Below are positions 43,051 through 51,401 of a stretch of DNA of 64,000 nucleotides, in pieces. Position numbers and translations under genes: made by a program. The notes under the pieces were generated by a model that saw nothing but the letters and a program-made list of their open reading frames with translations, did no database searches and was not told the origin of the DNA. This stretch comes from JBGTSJ01 sp041940305 (GTDB taxonomy: Bacteria; Planctomycetota; Planctomycetia; Planctomycetales; Planctomycetaceae): the NCBI GenBank assembly GCA_041940305.1, contig JBGTSJ010000018.1, positions 1 through 64,000 of the forward strand, given 5' to 3'. Each line of letters opens with the position of its first letter. Position 1 is the stretch's first letter.

Positions 43051-44169
43051 ATGTCCAAGCGGTTCCACTATACCCACGATGGCGTTCAATACGGGCCGGT
43101 TGAAGCGCGGGAACTGAAGGCCGTCGCGGAACGCGGCGGCCTCATACCGACCGACCTCGTCTGGCAGGAAGGTGCGCCGGATTGGGTCGCCGCCTCGACG
43201 GTGAAGGGCCTGTTTCCTCCGGCGGCGTCTGCGGCGCCGGTCGTTCCGACTCGTGGCGGCCCGCCCCCCTTGCCTCCCGGCGGAGGACAACCCTCACCGA
43301 GCCAGCGGTCCGCCGAATTTGGTCAGCAGGCACTGCTGGAGGCCAAAGCCACGGCCCAGGCCACGACGGAACAACTGACGCGTCTGGTGGGCTTCGGCTC
43401 CAGCCGTCTCAAGGAACAACGGCTCCGAAGGGAGGCAGGCGCTGCGCTGGCCGTACTTGGGGAGCGGCTCAACCAGCAGGGGCTGGGAGATTCGTCGATC
43501 CGCGAACAAATCGCCCGGCTTCATGACGAGATTGAGGGGGCGAAACTGACAAAGTCATCAACTCGCCAACAGGAAACGCAGCGTCGGCGGCTCTGTGCGC
43601 AGCTCGCGGAACCGTTTCTGCTGCAACCCGCACCTTCCGGACTGGAAACGGAGCACGCGGCTGCGATGGCGGCTCGCGAGGCGGAACGTGCCACACATGA
43701 CGAAGTCGAGCAGTCGCAGCACGCGCTCCTCCCGGACAACCAGTCCAGTCGGCGGCGAGTCCTGATCGGCGCCGCCGTGCTCGTCGTGTTTCTGTTCGTG
43801 AGTGGATCGGTGTTCCTTGCCGTCGCCGGACGTGTGCTGGGCATCGGAGGCGGAGCGCATCCCTCGATCCTGCTTGGCGAATGGAAAGGCACGTCCGACC
43901 TGATCTTCGGCTTGAAGTTCACGACAGAGTTCGACTTTCACCGCAACGGCCGCGTCTTCTGGTATCAGGACTTCGGCGACCTGGGTGACAACCGCGGCGC
44001 TGGAACATGGAAAGTCACGCGTGTCGAGGGAGATCGCTACACGATCGAAATGCACAACGACCTCGATCCCGACGAAGCCTGGGGCTGGGTCATCGAGTTT
44101 AACGGCAACGACGAGTTCACGATCACCGGCTACGACGACATGCCCATCACGGTCCAGCGCGTGGATTGA
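43051..44169 (+). CDS. GYF_2-domain membrane protein
   Basis: From ATG 43051, 372 residues; the frame start at 42973 has no supporting signal. The N-terminal 55 residues are a GYF_2 domain (FHYTHDGVQYGPVEARELKA, LVWQEGAPDWVAAS), a proline-rich-peptide binder in other systems. A Pro-rich linker, a charged helical middle part (about 90-230), and one membrane helix (about 237-262) follow. The C-terminal 110 residues are a small beta domain (LLGEWKGTSDLIFGLKFTTE ... GAGTWKVTRVEGDRYTIEM) resembling lipocalin-like modules. It stands between the giant kinase and the FHA-kinase on the same strand, and may be their substrate or adaptor (inference). Confidence 0.8.
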   Translation: MSKRFHYTHDGVQYGPVEARELKAVAERGGLIPTDLVWQEGAPDWVAASTVKGLFPPAASAAPVVPTRGGPPPLPPGGGQPSPSQRSAEFGQQALLEAKATAQATTEQLTRLVGFGSSRLKEQRLRREAGAALAVLGERLNQQGLGDSSIREQIARLHDEIEGAKLTKSSTRQQETQRRRLCAQLAEPFLLQPAPSGLETEHAAAMAAREAERATHDEVEQSQHALLPDNQSSRRRVLIGAAVLVVFLFVSGSVFLAVAGRVLGIGGGAHPSILLGEWKGTSDLIFGLKFTTEFDFHRNGRVFWYQDFGDLGDNRGAGTWKVTRVEGDRYTIEMHNDLDPDEAWGWVIEFNGNDEFTITGYDDMPITVQRVD

Positions 44170-44174
44170 CGACC

Positions 44175-45461
44175 ATGTCCCTGCTTCTGACCATCGCCGC
44201 CGGTCCCGACGCCGGAATCCAGTGTCCGCTTCCCGATCGTGAGACGCTCCTGATCGGACGCGGCGACGCCTGCGGATTGCGGCTGACCGATAACAGCGTC
44301 TCCCGCGTCCACTGCCGGCTCACTTACTCCGGCAACAGGCTCGTCATCGAAGACGCCGGCAGCCGCTGGGGGACGCTCGTCAACGGCGCGTCGGTCGAAA
44401 CGCTCGAACTCAATCCCGGCGATCGCATCACCATCGGCGACACCGAACTCCGGGTCGAACGCGAGGCACAGAACGTCACCACGCTCGCACCCGCTCGCGC
44501 TCGGAACGACCACCTTCCATCGACCGGCGTGCCGCCGGCAGTTCCCTCGCCTGCGCCGCGGGCGGAATTGCCCACCGAACCGCTGCGTCTGGCCGATCTC
44601 GTCGGCGAACAGTTCCTCCTCTACCGCGTCGGTTCCGTGGTCGCCCGTACCACCAGCGGTATGGTCTTTCGCGCGCTCGACACCGAGCACAACCGCACGG
44701 TCGCGCTCAAAGTCTTCTGGCCTGACTTTTTCCACGCTGAACGAGCGACTCAGCGGTTCCTCCGGGCCGTCAAGACGATGGTCCCGCTGCAGCACGAGAA
44801 CCTGGTCAAACTGCACGCCGCCGGACGATGGCAGCGACTCTGCTTTACCGCCAGCGAATTCATCGAAGGCGATAGCGTCACCCAGATCATCGCCCGCATC
44901 GGCGTGGCCGGCATGCTCGACTGGCGGCGCGCCTACGCCCTCGCGCTCGGTGTCGCCCAAGCCCTGGAGTTCGCCCACGAGCGCAACGTCATCCACCGCA
45001 ACATCCGTCCCAGTAACATCCTCGTCCGCGAAGGCGACTGGTGCATCAAGCTCGGCGACCTGATGCTGGCCCGAGCCATCGACGAACTCGGCGCCCGCAT
45101 CACCCGCCCCGGCGAAGTCATTGGTGACGTGCGCTACCTCGCTCCCGAACAGGTCTCGGGCGAGACGCACATCGACGGCCGCGCCGACATCTACAGCCTC
45201 GGTGCGACTCTCTACGCCGTCCTCACCGGCCGTCCTCCGTTCGAAGGCTCCACGGCCGACGTGATCGGCCGCATCAACTCGCAGCCGCCGGAGCCTCCAA
45301 CCCGCTACCACCTCGCCATCCCGCCGGCGTTTGAAGGCATCGTCCTCCGCATGCTCGCCAAGCGTCCCGAGGACCGGTTTGCGTCCGCAACCGCCCTGCT
45401 GAAGGACCTGCGCCGCGTCGGCAGGTATCAGGGCATCGAGCCGTTGGCCGCATGCCCCTGA
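44175..45461 (+). CDS. FHA-domain protein with a catalytically altered kinase domain
   Basis: From ATG 44175, 428 residues, five bases after the GYF gene. The FHA domain (residues 1-95: LLIGRGDACGLRLTDNSVSR, VHCRL) is followed by a kinase-like domain (about 150-420). The ATP-binding Lys179 (VALKVFW) and the metal Asp295 (LGDLMLAR, at the DFG position) are present. The catalytic-loop Asp is replaced by Asn276 (VIHRNIRPSNIL) and the glycine loop is poor (VGSVVARTTSGMVFRA). The C-lobe is well kept (DVRYLAPEQVSGETHIDGRA, DIYSLGATLYAVLTG). It is therefore a candidate pseudokinase that reads phospho-signals through FHA. The substitution is in a highly conserved position, so it is not a reading artefact in this sequence. 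Confidence 0.88.
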   Translation: MSLLLTIAAGPDAGIQCPLPDRETLLIGRGDACGLRLTDNSVSRVHCRLTYSGNRLVIEDAGSRWGTLVNGASVETLELNPGDRITIGDTELRVEREAQNVTTLAPARARNDHLPSTGVPPAVPSPAPRAELPTEPLRLADLVGEQFLLYRVGSVVARTTSGMVFRALDTEHNRTVALKVFWPDFFHAERATQRFLRAVKTMVPLQHENLVKLHAAGRWQRLCFTASEFIEGDSVTQIIARIGVAGMLDWRRAYALALGVAQALEFAHERNVIHRNIRPSNILVREGDWCIKLGDLMLARAIDELGARITRPGEVIGDVRYLAPEQVSGETHIDGRADIYSLGATLYAVLTGRPPFEGSTADVIGRINSQPPEPPTRYHLAIPPAFEGIVLRMLAKRPEDRFASATALLKDLRRVGRYQGIEPLAACP

Positions 45462-45528
45462 TTGCTCACCGGACAGGCTGGAGAGTTCCCAGGCGGGACC
45501 ACGTTCAGCGGATGGTCAGACTTCCCCC

Positions 45529-45544
45529 AACGCCGGGAGGCGTT
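45529..45544. repeat. Small hairpin AACGCC-GGGA-GGCGTT
   Basis: A perfect 6-bp stem with a GGGA loop, 68 bases after the FHA-kinase stop. There is no T tract, so it is not a standard terminator. It may be an RNA hairpin in the leader of the tRNA-like sequences that follow. Confidence 0.4.
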
Positions 45545-45571
45545 GAGCATCCCATCGGGGACGCTGAGAAC

Positions 45572-45646
45572 GACGCGGTACGCAATCCGGCAAAGCGGCG
45601 AAGCTCAAGCCTTCGTGCAGTGTGGGTTCGACTCCCACCCGCGTCA
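45572..45646 (+). tRNA. tRNA-like gene, anticodon CAA (Leu codon) but short variable loop
   Basis: 75 bases fold as a cloverleaf. The acceptor stem GACGCGG/CCGCGTC is perfect (45572-45578 with 45639-45645). The D stem is only three pairs (CGC/GCG). The anticodon stem CGAAG/CTTCG is perfect, with loop CTCAAGC giving anticodon CAA. The T stem GTGGG/CCCAC is perfect, with the consensus loop TTCGACT. Discriminator A is at 45646. A leucine tRNA should have a long variable arm, but here it has six bases. So identity is uncertain, and it may be a non-canonical or element-borne tRNA. Confidence 0.65.
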
Positions 45647-45658
45647 GTAAGACACACC

Positions 45659-45743
45659 TGCGTCGGCTGAGCATTGGCGAGCTCAAGTGGCTGTAACCGA
45701 CCCGTCCTGACGACTGTGGCGGTTCAACTCCGTCCCGACGCAC
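45659..45743 (+). tRNA. Degenerate tRNA-like gene with long variable arm, GTA (Tyr) in the loop
   Basis: 85 bases beginning 12 bases after the previous tRNA-like sequence. The acceptor stem TGCGTCG/CGACGCA pairs perfectly (an eighth G-C pair is possible), the D stem TGAGC/GCTCA is perfect, the variable arm forms CGTC-CT-GACG, and the T stem GGCGG/CCGTC has loop TTCAACT. The loop CTGTAAC would give anticodon GTA, and both length and long variable arm suit a bacterial tRNA-Tyr. The anticodon stem has two mismatches (A-C and G-G), so this is either a pseudogene or a non-standard tRNA. Confidence 0.5.
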
Positions 45744-45755
45744 TGACATCCACGC

Positions 45756-45869
45756 ATGGAGCAGTTCATCCAGAGCTTGAAGATCGAATGCCTCGACAGG
45801 TTCGTAAGCGTCGCCGAGCGGCACCCGACCCACGTCTGCCGGCAATGTCATGGAATTCGCCGGCGATGA
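45756..45869 (+). pseudogene. rve-type transposase scrap
   Basis: The frame from 45756 reads MEQFIQSLKIECLDRFVSVA and then diverges to a stop at 45867-45869. This is the conserved C-terminal part of the rve catalytic core (ERFIQSLKxECLDHFV), comparable with VERFISSLGRECLDHF at 28148. Only about 25 residues are recognisable. It abuts the tRNA-like pair, so transposition into a tRNA region is possible. Confidence 0.65.
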
Positions 45870-46168
45870 ATCGCCTCAATGCACCGGAGCCTGGTTGCAG
45901 CCGACCGTTTACCAGCGGGGCGACGGCTGGCGGTCATGCCGACGATGGTTCTGCATCGTTCGCACTTTGCCAGCCGAAGCGTGAGCATCGCGAGTTATGG
46001 TCTGTCAAACGGCATGCTCCTCGCACGTTGGCCGGGCCTCCGAACCGGAGAAACCGTTACATCTTAGGCGACTGTGACAATCCGCTCCGTGGAGAAAATC
46101 GAACCGAGCGGATTCGGTGGCAGCCGATCTCAGAAGTGAGGAACTGGGATCCGGACAGGGAGGTCACG
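45870..46168. other. Intergenic sequence before the TolC-like gene
   Basis: About 300 bases. The open frame that extends the TolC-like gene upstream to 45674 crosses the tRNA-like and transposase remnants and is not believable as protein. The promoter of the lipoprotein gene should be here, but no clear motif is seen. Confidence 0.45.
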
Positions 46169-47593
46169 GTGCGTGCTCGTGGACTGTTGATACCGGCGGT
46201 TCTCGCCGGACTGATCACGGGCGCGGGCTGCCGGTCCCCGGGACTTCTGGACGCCGGGGGCAGTGCTGTACCGACACCGACGACGGGAGCCGTGGCCCGG
46301 ATTGACTCCCCGCGTGCCGCAGCGGGCGAGCTCCAGCAGGCTTCCCACGAGGAACCGGCTCGGCTGGTGATCGAGAGCGACAAGCATTGGGCGCCCCCTG
46401 ATGACCTGTTGCTGCCGCTTTCTGAGTATGACTGCATCTGCCGCGCGGCGGCCAACTCGCCGGAAGTCGCCATCGTACTGCTGGAGACTCATCTACCGAG
46501 TGCGTCCCGGTGCAGGTCCGGGCCGACGCCGGCCGAGAGTCTCCGGCAGCAGTTGCTGAGGCTGAGGGCCGCCGAGGCCGCCAACCGCGCGGCCGGGCAG
46601 GCATTGCAGGCATTCTATGTGCTGGCGGAGGCGCTCCGGCAGCGGGACCTGGCGGCGAATTCACTGGAGCGGATCGAACAGGCGCTGGCTGACGTGCGGA
46701 CGGCGCGCGAACAGGGGCTGGCCGTCGGCGATGCGCAGGCGTTGCAGACTCAACGGGCAGAAGTCATTGCGCGTCGCGCCGAAGCCGAAGCCGCAGTCGT
46801 GGCAGCGAACACCTCACTCAAGCTGCTGCTTGCGGAGCCGGCGACGTCGGCCGTCGTCTACCTGCCTCAGGTCGACGAACTGACTGCGCCGTCATTCGAA
46901 CAGCACCAGGCGATCTCGTCCGCGTTGGCACAGCGAGCGGAACTCAACGCCGTCCGGTTGCTGCTGTGCAATCTGGCTGCCGATACGGAATCGATGGCAG
47001 TCGGCATGCTGCAGCAGGCCTATCCGGGATCGTCGGTGCCTCAGCCTCCCGGCGCCTGTTCGTGGCTGAGCATTCTGACTTTTCACCAGGATTCACAAAC
47101 GCTTCCCTTGCGCCGCAGGCAGCTGCAGCAGTTGTTGTACGGATTAGAGCGCACCACGGCCGACGAAGTGGTTCGCGCAGGGAGCGACGTGCTGAAGCAC
47201 AACGAGTTGCGAGAGTTTGCCGCAGTGGACGCGGCACGGTCGCAACAGAGACTGTCGGAAACAAGTGAGGAACGCCGGGCCGGCCGTGCCACGTATCTGG
47301 AACTGATCGATGCAGAACTACGGCAGGCCGGCGCCGAGAGTGAACTGGTGCGGCAGCGGTTCGCCGCGGAAATCGCGTTTGCGAAGCTGCGGCAGGCGGA
47401 AGGGGCGCTGGCGGTCGCCTGCGGCTGGATCGAGCCGTGTGCGGCACTGAGCACGCGCGTGCCAATTGCCGATCCGCTCCCGGAGCCTGTCATGCCGCTG
47501 GATTACGAGACGGCGGCCCGCGAATCAGCTTGCGAGACCGCTGGCGAGTCAGCTCCGCTCAAACAGGGAATTGCGGATAGCCTCCTCGAATGA
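46169..47593 (+). CDS. TolC-like outer membrane efflux lipoprotein
   Basis: I choose GTG 46169 because a strong ribosome site (AGGGAGG) lies just upstream and the resulting N-terminus is a lipoprotein signal with lipobox LITGAGC. The product has 474 residues. The body is alpha-helical and Ala/Glu/Arg-rich with the two-fold repeat of the outer membrane efflux (TolC/CusC) family: LRAAEAANRAAGQALQAFYV, TAREQGLAVGDAQALQTQRA and, in the second half, EERRAGRATYLELIDAELRQ. It would form the outer membrane channel for the exporter encoded on the opposite strand, with whose ATPase gene its 3' end overlaps by 45 bases. Confidence 0.82.
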   Translation: MRARGLLIPAVLAGLITGAGCRSPGLLDAGGSAVPTPTTGAVARIDSPRAAAGELQQASHEEPARLVIESDKHWAPPDDLLLPLSEYDCICRAAANSPEVAIVLLETHLPSASRCRSGPTPAESLRQQLLRLRAAEAANRAAGQALQAFYVLAEALRQRDLAANSLERIEQALADVRTAREQGLAVGDAQALQTQRAEVIARRAEAEAAVVAANTSLKLLLAEPATSAVVYLPQVDELTAPSFEQHQAISSALAQRAELNAVRLLLCNLAADTESMAVGMLQQAYPGSSVPQPPGACSWLSILTFHQDSQTLPLRRRQLQQLLYGLERTTADEVVRAGSDVLKHNELREFAAVDAARSQQRLSETSEERRAGRATYLELIDAELRQAGAESELVRQRFAAEIAFAKLRQAEGALAVACGWIEPCAALSTRVPIADPLPEPVMPLDYETAARESACETAGESAPLKQGIADSLLE

Positions 47594-48790
47594 CCGGCTG
47601 CTCGCCAGCACCCGGTCGAATTCCGGCTTGCGGAGCGAGTACAGCACGCAGGGTTCGATCGCCGTGACGGAGGCGTTCCGCGGATTGCCGGTGATCAGCG
47701 CGGCCTCTCCGAAGAAGCTCCCCTCGGCGAGCTCCGCGACCTGCTTCTGGCCCTGATCATGGGCTACTGTGACTTTCACTCGGCCCTGTCGGATCAGGCA
47801 GAACTTGTCCCCCTGTTCTCCCTCCCGGACGATCACGCTTCCGCTCGGAACTTTTTCGACGATCAGCGCATCAGCGATCTCCGTCAGCCTGCCGGGCGTG
47901 AAGCCTGCGAACAGCGGAACCCGCTGGAGGAACTCGCAGATCAGCGTCGATTCGCGGACGAGTACGTCCGACTGCACGCGGCCGTCGACCATGTGCACAA
48001 TGCGGTCCGCGATATCGAGAATGCGGTTGTCATGCGTCACCAGCAGCACGGCACAGCGCTGCTCGCTGGCAATCGACTGAAATAGCTTGACGACCTGCCG
48101 TCCCGCGGCCTCGTCAAGCGCCGCCGTCGGTTCGTCGGCCAGGACGATCTGCGGGCGATGCGCCAGTCCGCGGGCGATGGCGACGCGCTGCTTCTGTCCG
48201 CCCGAGAGCTTGGCGGGCTTCTTGTGCGCGTGGTCCTTCAAACCCACGGCCGCGAGGAGTTGCAGCGCTCGTTCATCCCGTTCCCCCGGCGACAAGTCGA
48301 ACAGGTCCAGTCCCAGCCTCACGTTCTGCAACGCGGTAATCGAGCGGAACAGGTTGTGATGCTGAAAGATGAACCCCAACTGCCGGCGGACGTGCACGAG
48401 GTCGTCGGGACGGGCGCCGGCCAACTCGCGGTTGAGGACCGACACCGAGCCGTCATGCACGGACCGGAGGGCGCCGATCAGCGTGAGCAGCGTGGTCTTT
48501 CCCGAGCCGGAGGGGCCGGTCATGATCACGATCTCTCCGGGGTAGACGTCGAGATTGCAGTCGAAGAGCACCTGCCGCCGGAAGTCGCCCGAACCGTACC
48601 AGTGCCGCAGGTCCCGGATGCGGATCACCGGGCCTCCGCCCTCGCGCGTCCAATGGCGCGTGCCGATGGTGGCGTGAGCTTCGGTTTCGGGAGGGGAAGC
48701 GTCAATCACAATGCGATCCGGTGGCGACTCTTTGCGGACGTCATCGTCGTTCGTAGTGACCGCATTCATGTGGTCCGAGCCCGTCGACAA
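47549..48790 (-). CDS. ABC transporter ATPase fused to a cyclic-nucleotide-binding domain (DevA-like)
   Basis: 413 residues. Residues 45-270 are an ABC ATPase of the LolD/MacB/DevA class: Walker A GPSGSGKTT, Q-loop FIFQHHNLF, signature LSGGQKQRVAIARGLA, Walker B IVLADEPTAALDE, His switch VTHD. Residues about 285-410 form a cNMP-binding/CAP-type domain (VPLFAGFTPGRLTEIADALI, GEQGDKFCLIRQGRVKV, EGSFFGEAALITG). The phosphate-binding cassette FGEAALITGNPRNASV retains the Glu and the Arg typical of cyclic-nucleotide binding, so ligand control of transport is plausible. DevA homologues normally end after the ATPase. Last gene of the minus-strand cluster; overlaps the convergent TolC-like gene. Confidence 0.9.
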   Translation of the reverse strand: MSTGSDHMNAVTTNDDDVRKESPPDRIVIDASPPETEAHATIGTRHWTREGGGPVIRIRDLRHWYGSGDFRRQVLFDCNLDVYPGEIVIMTGPSGSGKTTLLTLIGALRSVHDGSVSVLNRELAGARPDDLVHVRRQLGFIFQHHNLFRSITALQNVRLGLDLFDLSPGERDERALQLLAAVGLKDHAHKKPAKLSGGQKQRVAIARGLAHRPQIVLADEPTAALDEAAGRQVVKLFQSIASEQRCAVLLVTHDNRILDIADRIVHMVDGRVQSDVLVRESTLICEFLQRVPLFAGFTPGRLTEIADALIVEKVPSGSVIVREGEQGDKFCLIRQGRVKVTVAHDQGQKQVAELAEGSFFGEAALITGNPRNASVTAIEPCVLYSLRKPEFDRVLASSRSFEEAIRNSLFERS

Positions 48791-48851
48791 CGGGGCTTCC
48801 GGTCCGCACGCCGATGAATCGGGGTACTACCAGCGATTCTTCGACAGGCAG

Positions 48852-50033
48852 TCAGAACAGGTCCGCGGGGTCGGCTTTCAGGACTTTTCGGATGGCCAGG
48901 ACGGCTGAGACCTGGCACATTGTCATCGTGCAAGCCAGGACGAGCAGGATGCGCATCGGCGTCAATTGGAGGAGCAAACCCGTCCTGTCCGAGAGTGCCT
49001 CATACAGAGCGGCGCTGGCGACAAGTCCCGGAACGAATCCCAGCAACGCAATGTACAGCGCCTGTTGCATGATGACTCGATAAAAATGTCCGGAGCGGTA
49101 GCCCATCGCTTTGAGCGTTGCGAACTCTGGCAACTGGCTGGCGGCGTCGGAATAGATGATCTGGTAGCAGATCACAATCCCCACGATGAAGCCCATCGCC
49201 GCCCCCAGCGAGAAAATGCTGCCGACCGGCACGCGCGAACTCCAGAACCGGCGTTCCAGGGCGTCCAGCTCGGGAACTGTGTAACATATGACATCCTCGG
49301 GCAGGAGTTGCTGCAGATCGGCCTTGACCTCCTCCGGGTCGGCGCCGTTCTCGATCTGAAGGACTCCCAATTCGACCTGCGACAACGGGTCGCCTCTGCT
49401 ACGGAAGGGGAAGTACCGCGCGAGGTTCTCCGCACTCATCAACAGGTTGCCGTCGTTGCTCAGGTCGGTGCTGAGCTGAAACCGACCGACGAGTTCGATC
49501 CGCTCCCCGCTGATCTCGAACGGGGTCGACTGCAGTTCCTCCAGGCCTGCGGGGATGCCAAACAATTCTCGCGTCGCGGCGTCGATGAGCGCGGTCTCCG
49601 GCTGATCGAGCTGCTCCGGCAGCGATGCGAGTTCTGGCAGGCGCAAGGCCGGATTGGCCGGATCGACGGCGAACGTGCGGATCGGAAATCCTCGGTCTCC
49701 CACCCGCCGCAGCACGCTGCCGACACGCTGCATGTACAGGGGAGTCGCCGCGCGCACTCCGCGGCAGCTTGTCGCCTGGGTGAGGCGGGCCAGCGGGAAC
49801 GACTCCTCGGCGGTGAGCGCATAGCGGGCGCTGCTCATCATCACGATCTCGCCGTTCAGCGCCTGGATCGGCGCGGTCGGGCTGTCGAGCGCGCCGTTGT
49901 AGAAGCCGATCTGCACGAACATCAGGATTACGGCGAACCCGACCCCCGCCGCGGCGACCGCGGCGCGCACCTTGTCGTGCATCAGGTTATGCCAGGCTAA
50001 CGGTACGCGTCGCCGCGACATTGGCCGACTCAC
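48852..50033 (-). CDS. DevC-like ABC transporter permease (second copy)
   Basis: 393 residues with four membrane helices in FtsX/DevC arrangement: one near the N-terminus (AAVAAAGVGFAVILMFVQIG), a large periplasmic domain (about 45-260), then three (SLGAAMGFIVGIVICYQIIY, VIMQQALYIALLGFVPGLVA, ILLVLACTMTMCQVSAVLAI). The C-terminal IRKVLKADPADLF is typical of DevC. It shares the overall plan but modest sequence identity with the permease at 50146-51300, so a heterodimer is likely. It starts 113 bases after its neighbour ends; the ATPase gene follows 61 bases later. Confidence 0.9.
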   Translation of the reverse strand: MSRPMSRRRVPLAWHNLMHDKVRAAVAAAGVGFAVILMFVQIGFYNGALDSPTAPIQALNGEIVMMSSARYALTAEESFPLARLTQATSCRGVRAATPLYMQRVGSVLRRVGDRGFPIRTFAVDPANPALRLPELASLPEQLDQPETALIDAATRELFGIPAGLEELQSTPFEISGERIELVGRFQLSTDLSNDGNLLMSAENLARYFPFRSRGDPLSQVELGVLQIENGADPEEVKADLQQLLPEDVICYTVPELDALERRFWSSRVPVGSIFSLGAAMGFIVGIVICYQIIYSDAASQLPEFATLKAMGYRSGHFYRVIMQQALYIALLGFVPGLVASAALYEALSDRTGLLLQLTPMRILLVLACTMTMCQVSAVLAIRKVLKADPADLF

Positions 50034-50145
50034 AAATGTTGAACGCAGCTCGCCGGCGGCAGAACGGCGGGAAGAGTTACTTTCCGTTGGGCGCGACTCA
50101 GCGGCGGTGAATGCCTACGTGGAACTGGGGCTCCCAGACATCGCA

Positions 50146-51300
50146 TCAGAACAACTCCGCCGGCTCGGCCTGTCGCACTTTCTTGAGCGCGATGACTCCC
50201 GACAGCAGGCACATGCCCATTGTCAGCGCCGTGACCAGGCAGAGGTTGCCGAGCGTCATCGCAATCGGGATCCGCGTTTGTGCGGTCGTGTAGGCGTACA
50301 GTCCGAGGCTGATCAGGATGCCCGGCGCGATGCCCAGCACCGCCAGCGCGACGGCCTGCTGCAGCACCACCGAGTTGAGATACGCGTTCCGGTAGCCCAT
50401 CGCCTTCAGTGTCGCATACTCTGCCCGATGTGCGGCCACGTCGCTCGACAGGATCTGGTACACGATCCCCATCCCGACGACGAACGCAATCGCGCACCCC
50501 AGACGGAAGATGTTCCCGTAGGACGTCTGATTCACCCACCGGTCCCGTTCCCGCCGCAGGACTTCCTTGCGCGTCAGCACCTGCACGTCGTCGGGGAGCA
50601 CCGCCGCCAACTGTCGCGCGGCCTCCCTGGGGCTGAGTCCGTCCTCCAGCCGCACCAGGCCAATGCTCACCCGTTCGGCCCGGCGGATCGGGAACAACTG
50701 CTGGAAGCCGGGCGCTGACGTCAGCACCGCCCCGCTCGCCGCGAACCCAGAGCCAAGCTGAAACATGCCGACGATGCGGACGAGCTGGTCTCCGATCTGC
50801 CGCTCATCGTTGAGGTCCTGCTCGCCGAATCGCTCTCCCGACACCGGTCCCAGTTCCGGGCGCGACTCGGTGTCGATCAGGATGTGATGCGGCGCGTTCA
50901 ATTCCCGCAGCGCCTTGAGCGGCGCGAGCTTGCTGAAGACCGGCGACTCGGGCTCCAGACCGAGAACGATGATGGGACTCATCTCGCCGCTCTGCTCGTT
51001 GCGCCATTCGTGGATTCCGACGTTCAGTCCCTGCACCTCCTCCACCCCGTCAACCGAGGCGGCTTGGTACAGCCGGGCGCGGGCGATGTCCCGCGGGTCG
51101 GCGAAGTAATAGTAATCGGTCGAGACCACGCAGACGTCGAATCGCAACGACTCATAGATGACAGAGGCCGTCGTACTGGCCGTCTGCAGGAACCCCAGTT
51201 GCAGGAACATCAGCACAACGGCGAACGTCACGCCCGCGGTCGCCACCGCCGTGCGCCGCGCGTCGTGCAGCAGATTGTGAAGGCCCAACTGCAGCTTCAT
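50146..51300 (-). CDS. DevC-like ABC transporter permease (first copy)
   Basis: 384 residues, FtsX/DevC topology with an N-terminal helix (AVATAGVTFAVVLMFLQLGF), a large periplasmic domain, and three C-terminal helices (FRLGCAIAFVVGMGIVYQIL, VLQQAVALAVLGIAPGILIS, LVTALTMGMCLLSGVIALKK). It keeps the DevC hallmark EYATLKAMGYRNAY and ends with VRQAEPAELF. Transports lipids or glycolipids in cyanobacterial DevBCA; the cargo here is unknown. Second gene of the cluster behind the membrane fusion protein. Confidence 0.9.
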   Translation of the reverse strand: MKLQLGLHNLLHDARRTAVATAGVTFAVVLMFLQLGFLQTASTTASVIYESLRFDVCVVSTDYYYFADPRDIARARLYQAASVDGVEEVQGLNVGIHEWRNEQSGEMSPIIVLGLEPESPVFSKLAPLKALRELNAPHHILIDTESRPELGPVSGERFGEQDLNDERQIGDQLVRIVGMFQLGSGFAASGAVLTSAPGFQQLFPIRRAERVSIGLVRLEDGLSPREAARQLAAVLPDDVQVLTRKEVLRRERDRWVNQTSYGNIFRLGCAIAFVVGMGIVYQILSSDVAAHRAEYATLKAMGYRNAYLNSVVLQQAVALAVLGIAPGILISLGLYAYTTAQTRIPIAMTLGNLCLVTALTMGMCLLSGVIALKKVRQAEPAELF

Positions 51301-51401
51301 GGGTCGCCTGCGACGGGTCCGCGGCGGCCTGCTTCGTCAGTCGGGGCGAACATGTTTGAGTTCCGATTCCTGACTCAGCAAGCAGGCGCCTTGCCCAGCC
51401 T

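Noticed and set aside
45452..45670. Short plus-strand frames over the first tRNA-like gene
   Set aside because: They translate tRNA-like structure and show no protein motif.
45674..46168. Upstream extension of the TolC-like frame
   Set aside because: It reads through a tRNA-like sequence and a transposase scrap; a lipoprotein signal with a good ribosome site starts at 46169.
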